37,936 nt of DNA from Candidatus Rokuibacteriota bacterium (GTDB taxonomy: Bacteria > Methylomirabilota > Methylomirabilia > Rokubacteriales > CSP1-6), in the NCBI GenBank assembly GCA_016179925.1, contig JACPCG010000170.1, forward strand, positions 1 through 37,936, in the 5' to 3' direction. Below the pieces are notes generated by a model, which did not search any database, was not told the origin of the DNA, and saw only the letters and a program-made list of their open reading frames with translations. The position numbers and the translations under genes are program-made. The stretch's first letter is position 1. Every line of letters begins with the position of its first letter. Below are positions 30,004 through 37,936 of the stretch, one piece after another.

Positions 30004-30402
30004 ATGCAGGAGACGCTCCGCGTCCGGACGCGCCGGAAGTCCGACGTCCTGGACCTCACGCCCGGCGTGGCCGGCGTGGTCGAGCGCGCGCGGGTCCCCG
30101 AAGGCGTGTGCACGGTGTTTGTCCGCCATGCCACCGCGGCGATCATCATCAACGAGAACGCCGACGCGGGCGTTCGCGCCGACATCGTGAGCGCGCTCGA
30201 CAAGCTCTTTCCCGAAGGTGTCTGGGAGCACGACCGCGTGGACGAGAACGGCGCCGCCCACCTCAAGGCGGCGTTCCTCGGTCCGTCCGAGTCCATTCCT
30301 GTCCGCGAGGGCCGGCTCCTCCTGGGGACCTGGCAGGGCATCGCGCTCGTCGAGTGCGACGGCCCCCGCGACCGAGAGATCATTGTGGACGTCCGGAGCT
30401 GA
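30004..30402 (+). CDS. yjbQ: YjbQ family protein (secondary thiamine-phosphate synthase, UPF0047)
   Basis: 132 residues: RTRRKSDVLDLTPGVAGVVERARVPEGVCTVFVRHATAAIIINENADAGVRADIVSALDKLFPEG, then HDRVDENGAAHLKAAFLGPSESIPVREGRLLLGTWQGIALVECDGPRDREIIVDV. The conserved HATAAI, NENAD, H..DENGAAHLK and G.WQ segments are all present and length is normal. Some family members have weak thiamin-phosphate synthase activity. The physiological role is uncertain. It is a single gene, convergent with the DadA-like gene. Confidence 0.93.
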   Translation: MQETLRVRTRRKSDVLDLTPGVAGVVERARVPEGVCTVFVRHATAAIIINENADAGVRADIVSALDKLFPEGVWEHDRVDENGAAHLKAAFLGPSESIPVREGRLLLGTWQGIALVECDGPRDREIIVDVRS

Positions 30403-30446
30403 GCGAGCGGAACGGGACGTCGAGCATCGTGGTGCCTCCCGCGGCC

Positions 30447-31712
30447 TCACCGCCCTCCCGCCTGGCTCCGCGGCGTGAGGCCGTCGAGGTCCAGCTCGGG
30501 CCGCCGGCCCGCGAGGAGGTCGGCGACGATGCGCCCGGTGCCGCAGGCCATGGTCCAGCCCATGTGGCCGTGGCCGACGTTGAAGAGCAGATTCTTGTGG
30601 CGGCCGTACCCGAGGACGGGCGGGCCGTCCGGCGTCATGGGGCGCAAGCACGCGCGGTACTCGCCGCGGTCCCAGTCGGCGGCGTCGGGGAAGATGTCGC
30701 GGGCGAAGCGCAGGATGTTGTTAAAGTCGCGCGGCGTCCAGGAGCGATCGTAGCCCGCGAACTCGGCCGTCGAGGTCAGGCGCAGGCGGTCCCCGAGGCG
30801 CGACCAGCCCACCAGCCACTGCTCGTCCACGCCCGGGATCGTGGGCGCCCGGCCGTCCGCCTTGATGGGGAACGTCGAGGAGTAGCCCTTCGCCGGGTAG
30901 ACGTGGAGCCTGACGCCGATGGTCCGCGCCACGAGCGGCGCCCCGACGCCGAGGGCCAGCACGTAGACGTCGGCGGTGAGCGGGCCCCGCGTGGTGAGGA
31001 CCGCGCGCACGCGGTCGCCTCCGCTCTCGAGCGCCGTCACCTGGGTGCCGAGCCGAACGGTCAGGCCGTGCCGCTCCCGGCCGACGCGCGCCAGCACCTC
31101 GGCGAAGAGTCGGGCGTCGCCGCTCGAGTCGCCGAGGTCGCGTATGGCGCCGGCGATCTTGTGCTTCACGGGCGCGAACACCGGCTCGAGCCGGGCGACC
31201 GCCTCGGCGTCGAGCACCTCCTGCTTCTGGCCGTGCTCGGCCAGGAGCGCCATCTTCTTGACGCCCGCCTCCAGCTCGGCGGGATCGCGGTAGACGTAGA
31301 GCGCGCCCCGGGTGACCGCCTGGTAGGCGATGCCCTCGCTGCGCACGACCTCGTTCAGCACGGCCTGGCTGTACTGGCAGAGGCGGAGCTTGATCAGCGT
31401 GTTGCGCCGGGCCCGCTCGGCCGTGCACTCGCGCAGGAAGCGGAGCCCCCAGGTGTAGAGCCGCGGGTCGGGCTTGAGCCGCAGTCGGATGGCGGTCTCC
31501 TGCCCCAGGAGCGAGCGCCAGAGCATGCGGGGCGCGCGCGGCGAGGCCCAGGCGAAGGAGTGGCCCGGCGCGATGATGCCGGCGTTGGCGGCCGTCGCGT
31601 CGAGGCCGAGCGCGTCTTGCGCCTCCACCACGGTGACCTCGTGGCCGTCGCGGGCCATGAAGTAGGCGGCGGTGACGCCGGCGATGCCGCCGCCGAGGAC
31701 GAGGACCCTCAC
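30447..31712 (-). CDS. FAD-dependent D-amino-acid dehydrogenase (DadA-like)
   Basis: 421 residues of the DAO/DadA family. The FAD-binding motif is VLVLGGGIAGVTAAYFMARDGHEVTVVEAQ, then LDATAANAGIIAPGHSFAWASP, the substrate domain, and C-terminal YRACLRPMTPDGPPVLGYGRHKNLLFNVGHGHMGWTMACGTGRIVADLL. GTG start overlaps the proline-racemase-family stop (GTGA). In hydroxyproline catabolism a racemase-family epimerase makes cis-4-hydroxy-D-proline, which a DadA-like flavoenzyme oxidises; this pair fits that route, though D-proline or another D-amino acid is possible. Confidence 0.88.
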   Translation of the reverse strand: MRVLVLGGGIAGVTAAYFMARDGHEVTVVEAQDALGLDATAANAGIIAPGHSFAWASPRAPRMLWRSLLGQETAIRLRLKPDPRLYTWGLRFLRECTAERARRNTLIKLRLCQYSQAVLNEVVRSEGIAYQAVTRGALYVYRDPAELEAGVKKMALLAEHGQKQEVLDAEAVARLEPVFAPVKHKIAGAIRDLGDSSGDARLFAEVLARVGRERHGLTVRLGTQVTALESGGDRVRAVLTTRGPLTADVYVLALGVGAPLVARTIGVRLHVYPAKGYSSTFPIKADGRAPTIPGVDEQWLVGWSRLGDRLRLTSTAEFAGYDRSWTPRDFNNILRFARDIFPDAADWDRGEYRACLRPMTPDGPPVLGYGRHKNLLFNVGHGHMGWTMACGTGRIVADLLAGRRPELDLDGLTPRSQAGGR

Positions 31713-32710
31713 AGGAGAAACCCCTCGCGCAGCGGATCGTCCGGGTCGAAGAAGAACTGGCTGGTGCCGGTGATATAGGCCGTGCCGGTGACCTCGGGCA
31801 GGATGGCCGGGCGGCCGGCCACCTCGGTCTCGCCGGCGATGCGGCCGAGGAAGCTCAGGCCCAGCAGCCCCTCGCTCACCATCGTGTCGCCGACGCGCAG
31901 GCGGCCCTGCTGGTGGAAGAGCGCCAGGCGCGCGCACGTGCCCGAGCCGCACGGGGCGGCGTCCACCTGGCCGGGGCCCCAGACGAGCGCGTTGCGCGAC
32001 ACGCCGCGCGCGTCGGGCAGCTCGTGGAGGATCACGTTGTCCACGGTGGCGGCGCCCTGGCCGGGCACGCTCACCGGCAATTGCTCGGCGATCGCCTGCC
32101 GCACGGCCATCCCGCGCGCGGCGATCTCGCCGACCCGCTCGCGGTGGATCGCGAGGCCGACGGCGGGCGCCTCCACGAGGGCGAAGACGTTGCCGGCGCC
32201 CACCGCGATGTCCAGCGGGACCTCGCCCACCTCGGCCACCTTCACCACCTGGGCGGGCTGCGCCACGAAGGCCGGGGTCCACTTGAGCGTGACCTCGCGC
32301 ACACGATCGCCCTCGAGCCGGGCCACGGTCTCGACCGGGCCGGCCTCGGTGTCGATGACCACCGGCGTCGCCTCCCCCCGGCGCGCCACGAGCCCCGTCT
32401 CCACCGCCAGCGTGGCGGCGCCGATGGTGGCCTCGCCGCACGAGACGTAGTAGCCGCCCGCGTACATGAAGAACAGCCCGAAATCGGCGCCGGGCGTGAC
32501 GGGCTCGGTCATCACCGCGATCAGCATGCTCCGATGGCCACGCGGCTCGAGACAGAGCCCGGTGCGCACGTGGTCGAAGCGCTCGGCGAAGTGACGCCGC
32601 CGGGCGGCGATGCTGTCGCCGGGGAGCCGCCCGAGGCCGGCGGTCAGCAGACGCATGCCGATGCCAGCCGTGTGGAAGTCGATGGTGGTGAAGAACCGAT
32701 CGGACCGCAT
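31709..32710 (-). CDS. Proline racemase family, probable 4-hydroxyproline 2-epimerase
   Basis: 333 residues. Both catalytic cysteines are present: Cys91 in SCGEATIGAAT and Cys254 in DAAPCGSGTCARLA. That argues for racemase/epimerase rather than the dehydratase branch, in which one cysteine is replaced by Thr. The first motif is CGEATIG where CGHGTIG is common. ATG follows AAAGGGGGC. The gene is coupled to the DadA-like oxidase downstream, and a perfect NtrC-type palindrome lies 112 bases upstream, suggesting nitrogen-regulated use of an imino acid. No transporter or dehydratase for the rest of the pathway is in the window. Confidence 0.88.
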   Translation of the reverse strand: MRSDRFFTTIDFHTAGIGMRLLTAGLGRLPGDSIAARRRHFAERFDHVRTGLCLEPRGHRSMLIAVMTEPVTPGADFGLFFMYAGGYYVSCGEATIGAATLAVETGLVARRGEATPVVIDTEAGPVETVARLEGDRVREVTLKWTPAFVAQPAQVVKVAEVGEVPLDIAVGAGNVFALVEAPAVGLAIHRERVGEIAARGMAVRQAIAEQLPVSVPGQGAATVDNVILHELPDARGVSRNALVWGPGQVDAAPCGSGTCARLALFHQQGRLRVGDTMVSEGLLGLSFLGRIAGETEVAGRPAILPEVTGTAYITGTSQFFFDPDDPLREGFLL

Positions 32711-32821
32711 CGGTGCGCCCCCTTTTCAGACCACGCCGCGCTCAGGTTCTCCTGCGTTACGGGGCCGGATCATAGCGCAAGTCCCCGGAGGAAGTGGCGC
32801 TTTCCCGTGTGCTCCTGCGTG

Positions 32822-32838
32822 TGCACCAGATTGGTGCA
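32822..32838. promoter_or_regulatory. Perfect NtrC-type palindrome upstream of the epimerase gene
   Basis: TGCACCAGATTGGTGCA has 7-base arms with a 3-base centre, equivalent to TGCACC-N5-GGTGCA, the published NtrC enhancer consensus. It sits 112 bases upstream of the epimerase ATG. No convincing sigma-54 (GG-N10-GC) promoter is visible between; TATGAT near 32771-32776 on the minus strand could be a sigma-70 -10 box. Confidence 0.5.
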
Positions 32839-32882
32839 ACAGACGGACCGCGAGCGTCGCCGAGGTGGGGTCCCGCCCCCCG

Positions 32883-33917
32883 TTACCATCGCCGCGTCTC
32901 GCCGTGCTTGAGGATCCAGACGCGCTCGGGGCCGAGCCCGAGCCGGCGCGCCTCGGCCTCGAGCCGCCGGGGCGGCTCCTCGATCGGCTCCTCGGCGAGG
33001 TCGAACGTTCCCCAGTGGATCGGGACGAAGCTGCGGCCGCGGACGTCGGCGAAGACCTGCAGCGCCTCCTCAGGCGTCGTGTGGCTCGACTGCATGATGA
33101 CGGGCGGCACGTAGGCCCCGATGGGGATTGCGGCAAGGTCGAAGGGGCCGAGCCGCGCCCCGATCTCCTTGAGCCCGTCGTAGTGCGCGGTGTCGCCGGC
33201 GAAGTAGAGGCGCTTGGCGCGGCCGGCGGCGACCCAGCCGCCCCACAGCCGCCGGTTCCGGTCCCAGGGCGCGCGCCCCGAGAAGTGCTGGGCGGGCACG
33301 AAGGTCAGCGTGAGCCCCCGCAAGGCGCGGCTCTGCCACCAGTCCAGCTCCTCGACGTCCGTGATGCCGAGGCCGGCGAGCCACGCCTTGAGCCCGAGCG
33401 GAACGAGGAACCGGGGCCGGTGGGCGGCGGCGAGCCGCCGCACGGTCGCTTCGTCCAGGTGGTCGTAGTGGTCGTGCGAGATCAGGACCAGGTGGACCGG
33501 CGGCAGGTCCTCGAACTTGAGGCCGGGGGGCGTCACGCGCTTGGGGCCGGCGAATCCGACGGGGCTCGCGCGCTCCGACCAGTGCGGGTCGGTCAGGATG
33601 TTCACCCCGTCGAGCTGGACGAGGAGCGTCGAGTGGCCGACCCAGGTCACGGTGGCGGCGCCCGGGTTGCCCCGGATCGCGTCGAGGTCGCTCGCGACGA
33701 GGGGCAGGTTCGCGGTCCGCGGAGTGAACGTCGTGGCCCAGATGCGCGAGATGAAAAACCGGAGCCGCACCCAGGCGCTTGCCGGCGCGTACGACGGGTT
33801 CAGGTTGGCGAAGCCGCGCTCGCGATGATGGGACGGCGCCCCCGCAACCGGCGCTCCGACCCCGGCGCAGGAACTCAAGACCAGGGCAAGAAGCGCGAAT
33901 GCGGTGCCACGCCGCAT
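32883..33917 (-). CDS. MBL-fold metallo-hydrolase, NAPE-PLD/UlaG-like lipoprotein
   Basis: 344 residues. The signal peptide ends in a lipobox (LSSC, Cys17), so the protein is probably membrane-anchored. Metal motifs are in order: HSTLLVQLDGVNILTDPHW, HDHYDHLD (HxHxDH), VPAQHFSGR, FAGDTAHY and PIGAYVPPVIMQSSHTTPEEAL. The overall order matches N-acyl-phosphatidylethanolamine phospholipase D-like bacterial enzymes. Substrate unknown. The 3' end is duplicated at 29830-29945. Confidence 0.9.
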   Translation of the reverse strand: MRRGTAFALLALVLSSCAGVGAPVAGAPSHHRERGFANLNPSYAPASAWVRLRFFISRIWATTFTPRTANLPLVASDLDAIRGNPGAATVTWVGHSTLLVQLDGVNILTDPHWSERASPVGFAGPKRVTPPGLKFEDLPPVHLVLISHDHYDHLDEATVRRLAAAHRPRFLVPLGLKAWLAGLGITDVEELDWWQSRALRGLTLTFVPAQHFSGRAPWDRNRRLWGGWVAAGRAKRLYFAGDTAHYDGLKEIGARLGPFDLAAIPIGAYVPPVIMQSSHTTPEEALQVFADVRGRSFVPIHWGTFDLAEEPIEEPPRRLEAEARRLGLGPERVWILKHGETRRW

Positions 33918-33939
33918 CTGTCTCAGGCCACCCTCGGTC

Positions 33940-33997
33940 GACGCCGGCCTCGCGGCCCCCGCTCCAATAGACGCCGGCCTCGCGGCCCCCGCTCCAA
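33940..33997. repeat. Two copies of a 28-bp repeat, 30-bp period
   Basis: 33940-33967 and 33970-33997 are identical (GACGCCGGCC...GCTCCAA), separated by TA. They lie between the metallo-hydrolase start and the end of the kinase gene. A multiple of three would keep a frame, but no gene covers them. Copy-number variation is likely. Confidence 0.85.
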
Positions 33998-34000
33998 CGG

Positions 34001-35308
34001 TCAGCTGCCCGCGTCTCCCGCCGGCATCTCGAGGATGAAGGTGGCGCCGCCCTCTGCGCGGTTCTCCGCCCGGAGGCGCCCCCCGAGCTGTGTGACGATG
34101 CCATAGGAGACGGAGAGCCCGAGGCCGCTCCCCTCGCCCGGCGGCTTGGTCGTGAAGAAGGGATCGAAGATCCTCGGCATGATCTCATCGGGGATGCCGG
34201 GCCCGGTGTCGCGGACCTCGAGGCACACGTTCTGGCCGTTGGGCCAGACCCGGACGGTCAGCACCCGCTCACGCATCTGCTTCGCCATCGCCTGGTGGGC
34301 GTTCTGGACGAGGTTCAGGAGCACCTGCTGGAGCTGGTTGTCGTCCCCGAGGACGTACGGGGCCGGCGCGAACTCGGTCACGACGCGGATGGTGTCCTGC
34401 AGGAGCTGGTAGCCCTTCAGCTCGAGCACCCGCCGCGCCTGGTCCGCGAGCGAGCAGGGCCGCCGCTCGGGCGTGTACTGGCGCGCGAACAGGAGCAGGT
34501 TCTGGACGATCCGCGCGGCGCGCGAGGCCTCTTCGGCGACGATCCTGAGGCGGTCGCCGACGAGCGGCGTCACCTCGGAGTCCGACAGCAGGAGGTGCGC
34601 CTGGCCGAGGATGGTCGTGAGCGGGTTGTTGATCTCGTGGGCGACCCCGGAGGCGAGCTCGCCCACCGCCGAGAGCTTCTCCGCGTGGATCAGCTGGGCC
34701 TGGGCCCGCCTCAGCTCGTCGAGCTGCCGCACCGTCTCCGAATAGAGCCGCGCGTTGTCGAGCGCCAGCCCGATCTGGTGGGCCGTCGCCTCGAGAAGCT
34801 CGACCTCGCGCGCGCCGAAGCGCTCGGGCGTCTGCCGGCCGAGCGAGAGCGTGCCGAGCACCCGACCGCGGGAGTGGATCGGCACGGAGATGAAGCCGCG
34901 GATCTGGTCGAGCCGGACCACCGCCTTCGCCGGCGCGAAGACGTGCGGGTGTCGCACCACGTTTCGCGACTGCAGGGCCCTGCCGGTGGCCGCGACACGC
35001 CCGATCAGCCCCTCGCCGAGCGGCAGACACTCGTTCACCTCGCGCAGACGCGCCGACATGCCGCGCTCGCCGCGGAGCTGGAGCGTCTTGCCGTCGGGCG
35101 CCAGGAGGTGGAGGCTCGCGATCTCGTGGCCCGTCACGTGGGTGAGCGCCTCGAGGGCGGTGCGCAGGACGTCGTCCACGTCGAGGGTCCGGCTGACCGT
35201 CTCGGCCACGGTGTGCAGGATCTTGAGGTGCGACTCGGCGTCCGACCGGCCGCGGGGCCGGGGCCGCGCGCTACCGCCCGACGGAGAGCGCGCGGCGCGC
35301 CGCTTCAA
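34001..35308 (-). CDS. GAF-domain sensor histidine kinase
   Basis: 435 residues, no membrane helix, so cytoplasmic. A GAF domain spans about 25-190 ([28 protein letters not shown].. [34 protein letters not shown]). HisKA has the phospho-acceptor His224 in [16 protein letters not shown]. HATPase_c has N box [13 protein letters not shown]1 [13 protein letters not shown] box [25 protein letters not shown]. The only start giving a full domain is TTG 35308, which overlaps the upstream response-regulator gene by 38 bases. The signal sensed is unknown. The two genes form a translationally linked pair. Confidence 0.9.
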   Translation of the reverse strand: MKRRAARSPSGGSARPRPRGRSDAESHLKILHTVAETVSRTLDVDDVLRTALEALTHVTGHEIASLHLLAPDGKTLQLRGERGMSARLREVNECLPLGEGLIGRVAATGRALQSRNVVRHPHVFAPAKAVVRLDQIRGFISVPIHSRGRVLGTLSLGRQTPERFGAREVELLEATAHQIGLALDNARLYSETVRQLDELRRAQAQLIHAEKLSAVGELASGVAHEINNPLTTILGQAHLLLSDSEVTPLVGDRLRIVAEEASRAARIVQNLLLFARQYTPERRPCSLADQARRVLELKGYQLLQDTIRVVTEFAPAPYVLGDDNQLQQVLLNLVQNAHQAMAKQMRERVLTVRVWPNGQNVCLEVRDTGPGIPDEIMPRIFDPFFTTKPPGEGSGLGLSVSYGIVTQLGGRLRAENRAEGGATFILEMPAGDAGS

Positions 35309-35963
35309 GCGCGGCCTCGACCTGGTCCCGGGCGGGGCCCGGGAGATCGCTCAGGTCGGCGGCGATGGTGAGCAGCAGCTCCAGCTCGCCCAGATGGTGG
35401 GTCGCGGCCGCGAGCCGGCCGGCGGCCCCCTCGCGCGCGGCCGCGAGCGCCGCGCTCTCCATCCGCTCGCCGGTGGACGCGCGCCGCATCGGGTCCATGG
35501 CGCGCGCGGCGCGGAACACGGCGAGGGCGAGACGCCTCCAGGGGTCGTCCTCCGCCTTCACGTCCCACACCTCGCCCGTCGCCGCCGGGCCGCCCGCCTG
35601 CACGAGCGCCGCCGCGACGGCGCGGTCGAGGTAGGAGAAGTCGAACGGCTTCGCGACGTAGTCGAACGCACCGAGCTTCAGGGTCTCGCGCGCGAGGGCG
35701 ACGTCCTCGTTGGCGGTCACCATGATCACCGTGATGTCGCCCTGGACCTCGCGGATGCGGCGCAGGACCTCCACCCCGTCGAGGCCGGGCATGCGGACGT
35801 CCAGGAGCACCAAGTCGGGCCGCGCCCGTTTGACGGCCGCGAGCGCCTCGTTGCCGCTCGACGCCGCGTCGACCGCGTAGCCCCGGGTGGTGAAGTACTC
35901 GGTGAGCACCTCGCGCACGGGGGCCTCGTCGTCGACGACCAGGATGCGACCCAGCGGGTTCAT
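35271..35963 (-). CDS. Response regulator with unrecognised helical output region
   Basis: 230 residues. The receiver domain covers 1-120: ILVVDDEAPVREVL, phospho-acceptor Asp55 in LVLLDVRMPGLDGVEVL, Thr/Lys of VTAN and VAKPFDF. The remaining 110 residues (WRRLALAVFRAARAMDPMRRASTGERMESAALAAAREG.. [36 protein letters not shown]) are helical without a DNA-binding motif I can name. The output may be protein interaction. It precedes and overlaps the kinase gene, which is its likely partner. Confidence 0.88.
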   Translation of the reverse strand: MNPLGRILVVDDEAPVREVLTEYFTTRGYAVDAASSGNEALAAVKRARPDLVLLDVRMPGLDGVEVLRRIREVQGDITVIMVTANEDVALARETLKLGAFDYVAKPFDFSYLDRAVAAALVQAGGPAATGEVWDVKAEDDPWRRLALAVFRAARAMDPMRRASTGERMESAALAAAREGAAGRLAAATHHLGELELLLTIAADLSDLPGPARDQVEAALEAARRALSVGR

Positions 35964-36061
35964 GAATTCTTATTCTAGCAGAGGCGCTCGCGGAGCAGGT
36001 CGTCGAGAGCGGCTCGGGGAGGACAGCGACGAACTGCGCCTGCCGGATGTCGGGGTGCGGG

Positions 36062-37936
36062 CTACGCGCCGGCGCGGGCGACGAGCTGGTAGACGAGCTC
36101 GAGCGCCCCGTCGAGCTTCTCGGGGTCGGGGCCGCCGCCCTGGGCGAGGTCGGGCCGACCGCCGCCGCGGCCGCCCACCGTCTTGGCGACCTCCTGGATG
36201 AGCCGGCCGGCCTGGAAGCGCGTGGTCAGGTCCTTCGTGACCGCCGCGATCAGGCTCACCTTGCCGTCCACGACGCTCCCGATGCAGACGACGCCCGAGC
36301 CGAGCCGGTCGCGCAGCGTGTCGGCGACCGACCGGAGCCCCTCGGCGTCGAGCCCATCCATGCGCGCCGCGATCACGGCGACGCCGTTCACCTGCCGGGC
36401 GGAGGCCACGAGGTCCTCGGCGCGGGCGCGCGCCAGCTTCGCCTCGACCTCGGCGAGCTGCTTCTCCAGGAGCTTCTGCTCCTCGAGGAGCTTGTGGAGC
36501 CGCTTGGGGACCTCGAGCGGCGCGATCTTGAGCAGCTCCGCTGCTTCCTTGAGCGCCGCTTCCTTCCGGGCGACGGCCTCGAGCGCCGCGGGCCCGGCGA
36601 CGGCCTCGATGCGCCGGACGCCCGAGGCGACGGCGCCCTCCGTGGCGACCTTCAGGAGGCCGATCTCGCCGGTCCGGTCGAGGTGGGTGCCGCCGCAGAG
36701 CTCCACCGAGAAGTCGCCGATCTTGATGACGCGCACGCGGTCGCCGTACTTCTCGCCGAACAGCGCCATCGCGCCCATGCGGAGCGCCTCGTCGAGGTCC
36801 ATCTCCATGCGGCTCACGGGGACGTTCGCCTGGACCTGCTCGTTCACCAGCTCCTCGATCTGCGCGACCTCGCGGTCCTTCACCTGCGCCCCGTGCGAGA
36901 AGTCGAAGCGCAGGTGGTCGGGCGCGACGAGCGAGCCCGCCTGGGTCACGTGCGTGCCGAGGACACGGCGCAGCGCCGCGTGGAGCAGATGCGTGCCGGT
37001 GTGGTGCTGGCGCAGCCCCTGCCGCCGCGGCGACTCGATGCTGACCGCGACGTCCTCGTTCTCGTGGAAGCCGCCCTGCACGACGCGGACACGGTGGACG
37101 ATCAGCTTCGGGCCGCGGTAGTAGGTGTCCAGGATCTGCCCGCGGCCGCTCCGGCCCGCCAGCGTGCCCGTGTCGCCCATCTGGCCGCCGGACTCGGCGT
37201 ACGCGGGCGTGCGGTCGAGGAGCATCTCGACCTCCGCGCCGTGCCCCGCTTCGCGCACGCGCCGCATCCGTCCCTCGGCGGCGTCCACGATCGCCAGGAT
37301 GCGCGCGGGCGCCGTGAGCGTCTCGTAGCCGACGAACTCACCGGCGGGGAGGTCCGCGGCGAGCCGCGCGTAGACGGCCTGGGCCTCGGCGTCGTCCACG
37401 GCGCCGAACGCGGCGCCCGCCCGCGCCCGCGCGCGCTGCAGCTCCATCTCGGCCTCGTACGAGCCCTGGGTCTCGTCCGTGACGAGCCAGCCCTTGTCCT
37501 TGAAGATCTCCTCGGCCAGGTCCCTCGGGAACCCGTACGTGTCGTACAGCTTGAAGAGGAAGCTCCCGCTGAGCACGAGGGGGCTCGTCACGCCCGGCGC
37601 CGCCCGGCGCCGCTGCATCGCGTCGTACTCCTCGATCAACAGCATGCCGGTGTCGAGCGTCTCGGCGAAGCGCTCCTCCTCGGTGCGGACGGCGTCCTGG
37701 ACGCGCTGCCGCTCGGTCGCGAGCTCCGGGTAGGCCTCGCGCATCAGCGTGACGACCCAGTCGACGGTCTTCCAGAGAAACGGGTCCGTCAGCCCGAGCA
37801 GGCGCCCGTGGCGCATCGCCCGCCGCATGATGCGGCGGAGCACGTAGCCGCGCCACTCGTTCGACGGCGTCACGCCGTCCGTGATGAGGAACGCGGTCGC
37901 GCGCGCGTGGTCGGCGATGACCCGCATCGAGACGTC
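36062..37936 (-). CDS. alaS: Alanyl-tRNA synthetase, C-terminal two thirds (5' end outside window)
   Basis: The frame is open to the right edge, giving 624 codons of a gene normally near 880. Visible parts are the end of the aminoacylation domain (EWRGYVLRRIMRRAMRHGRLLG), the linker, the editing domain with HHTGTHLLHAAL (HxxxH metal site), and SVELCGGTHLDRTGEIG with Cys and His ligands. The C-terminal coiled coil (LHKLLEEQKLLEKQLAEVEAKLARARAEDL) and C-Ala domain with GGRGGGRPDLAQGGG close the protein. It charges tRNA-Ala and clears Ser/Gly mischarging. All visible motifs are intact. Confidence 0.97.
   Translation of the reverse strand, partial: DVSMRVIADHARATAFLITDGVTPSNEWRGYVLRRIMRRAMRHGRLLGLTDPFLWKTVDWVVTLMREAYPELATERQRVQDAVRTEEERFAETLDTGMLLIEEYDAMQRRRAAPGVTSPLVLSGSFLFKLYDTYGFPRDLAEEIFKDKGWLVTDETQGSYEAEMELQRARARAGAAFGAVDDAEAQAVYARLAADLPAGEFVGYETLTAPARILAIVDAAEGRMRRVREAGHGAEVEMLLDRTPAYAESGGQMGDTGTLAGRSGRGQILDTYYRGPKLIVHRVRVVQGGFHENEDVAVSIESPRRQGLRQHHTGTHLLHAALRRVLGTHVTQAGSLVAPDHLRFDFSHGAQVKDREVAQIEELVNEQVQANVPVSRMEMDLDEALRMGAMALFGEKYGDRVRVIKIGDFSVELCGGTHLDRTGEIGLLKVATEGAVASGVRRIEAVAGPAALEAVARKEAALKEAAELLKIAPLEVPKRLHKLLEEQKLLEKQLAEVEAKLARARAEDLVASARQVNGVAVIAARMDGLDAEGLRSVADTLRDRLGSGVVCIGSVVDGKVSLIAAVTKDLTTRFQAGRLIQEVAKTVGGRGGGRPDLAQGGGPDPEKLDGALELVYQLVARAGA

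Noticed and set aside
32790-32815. Sigma-54 promoter (TGGCGC near 32794) paired with the NtrC-type site
   Set aside because: The required GG-N10-GC spacing is not met on either strand.
33940-33997. Mini CRISPR array (two 28-bp repeats)
   Set aside because: The units are separated by just two bases, with no spacer and no cas genes in the window.

Overview
The window is GC-rich, densely packed bacterial DNA. Many genes overlap by ATGA or GTGA and short intergenic gaps are the rule. The gene mix suggests a soil or subsurface lineage such as Candidatus Rokubacteria/Methylomirabilota or a deltaproteobacterial relative: a tungsten-type aldehyde:ferredoxin oxidoreductase, a Ddn-type F420-dependent reductase, pyruvoyl arginine decarboxylase, an NMT1-like binding protein, hydroxyproline/D-amino-acid catabolism and the LemA/DUF2207 pair. 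This assignment is inference; no rRNA or other decisive marker is present.

Layout. (1) 1-600: the 3' end of a tyrosine recombinase, a bidirectional terminator and a tRNA-Asp gene that probably served as attachment site of an island extending left of the window. (2) 679-7739: DUF2207 and LemA; a chromate locus (chrB-chrA-phosphatase) divergent from a stand-alone ChrB-C-domain gene, the two sharing a 38-bp nearly symmetrical promoter/operator; then a hypothetical gene, a Ddn-like reductase with a decayed partial copy beside it, and an alpha/beta hydrolase. (3) 7729-11323: a two-gene hypothetical operon, then a 2.8-kb IS4-family-derived unit with imperfect terminal inverted repeats and exact 9-bp flanking direct repeats. 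The unit carries a secreted S1 protease, a second gene reduced to the protease pro-domain, and a decayed transposase. (4) 11422-17755: tRNA-Val, an aldehyde:ferredoxin oxidoreductase with a non-canonical start, and two exported TPR proteins, all on the minus strand. (5) 17797-22688, plus strand: HAD phosphatase, rarA, a membrane protein, a 127-bp palindromic intergenic repeat, ddl and murG. (6) 22750-26746: an inverted-repeat island, an endonuclease III-like protein, an NMT1-like binding protein, and a minus-strand operon speD-speE-DUF4321-maf. (7) 26747-29813: a structured AT-rich/GC-rich intergenic region, then pdaD (divergent from speD), a methyltransferase, a shortened GNAT protein and an rlmI-like gene. 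(8) 29830-33997: a fragment of the downstream metallo-hydrolase gene, yjbQ with a probably leaderless promoter, a proline-racemase-family gene plus DadA-like oxidase downstream of a perfect NtrC-type palindrome, and the intact metallo-hydrolase. (9) 34001-37936: a histidine kinase/response regulator pair and the 3' part of alaS.

The strongest candidates for something not yet described are the protease-carrying IS4-derived unit with its target duplications, the symmetrical divergent promoter of the chromate locus, the polyamine region (arginine decarboxylase divergent from speD-speE, with a shortened SpeE and a 26-bp perfect inverted repeat between them), and the family of intergenic palindromes. 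All of these were read by eye; no database search was run.
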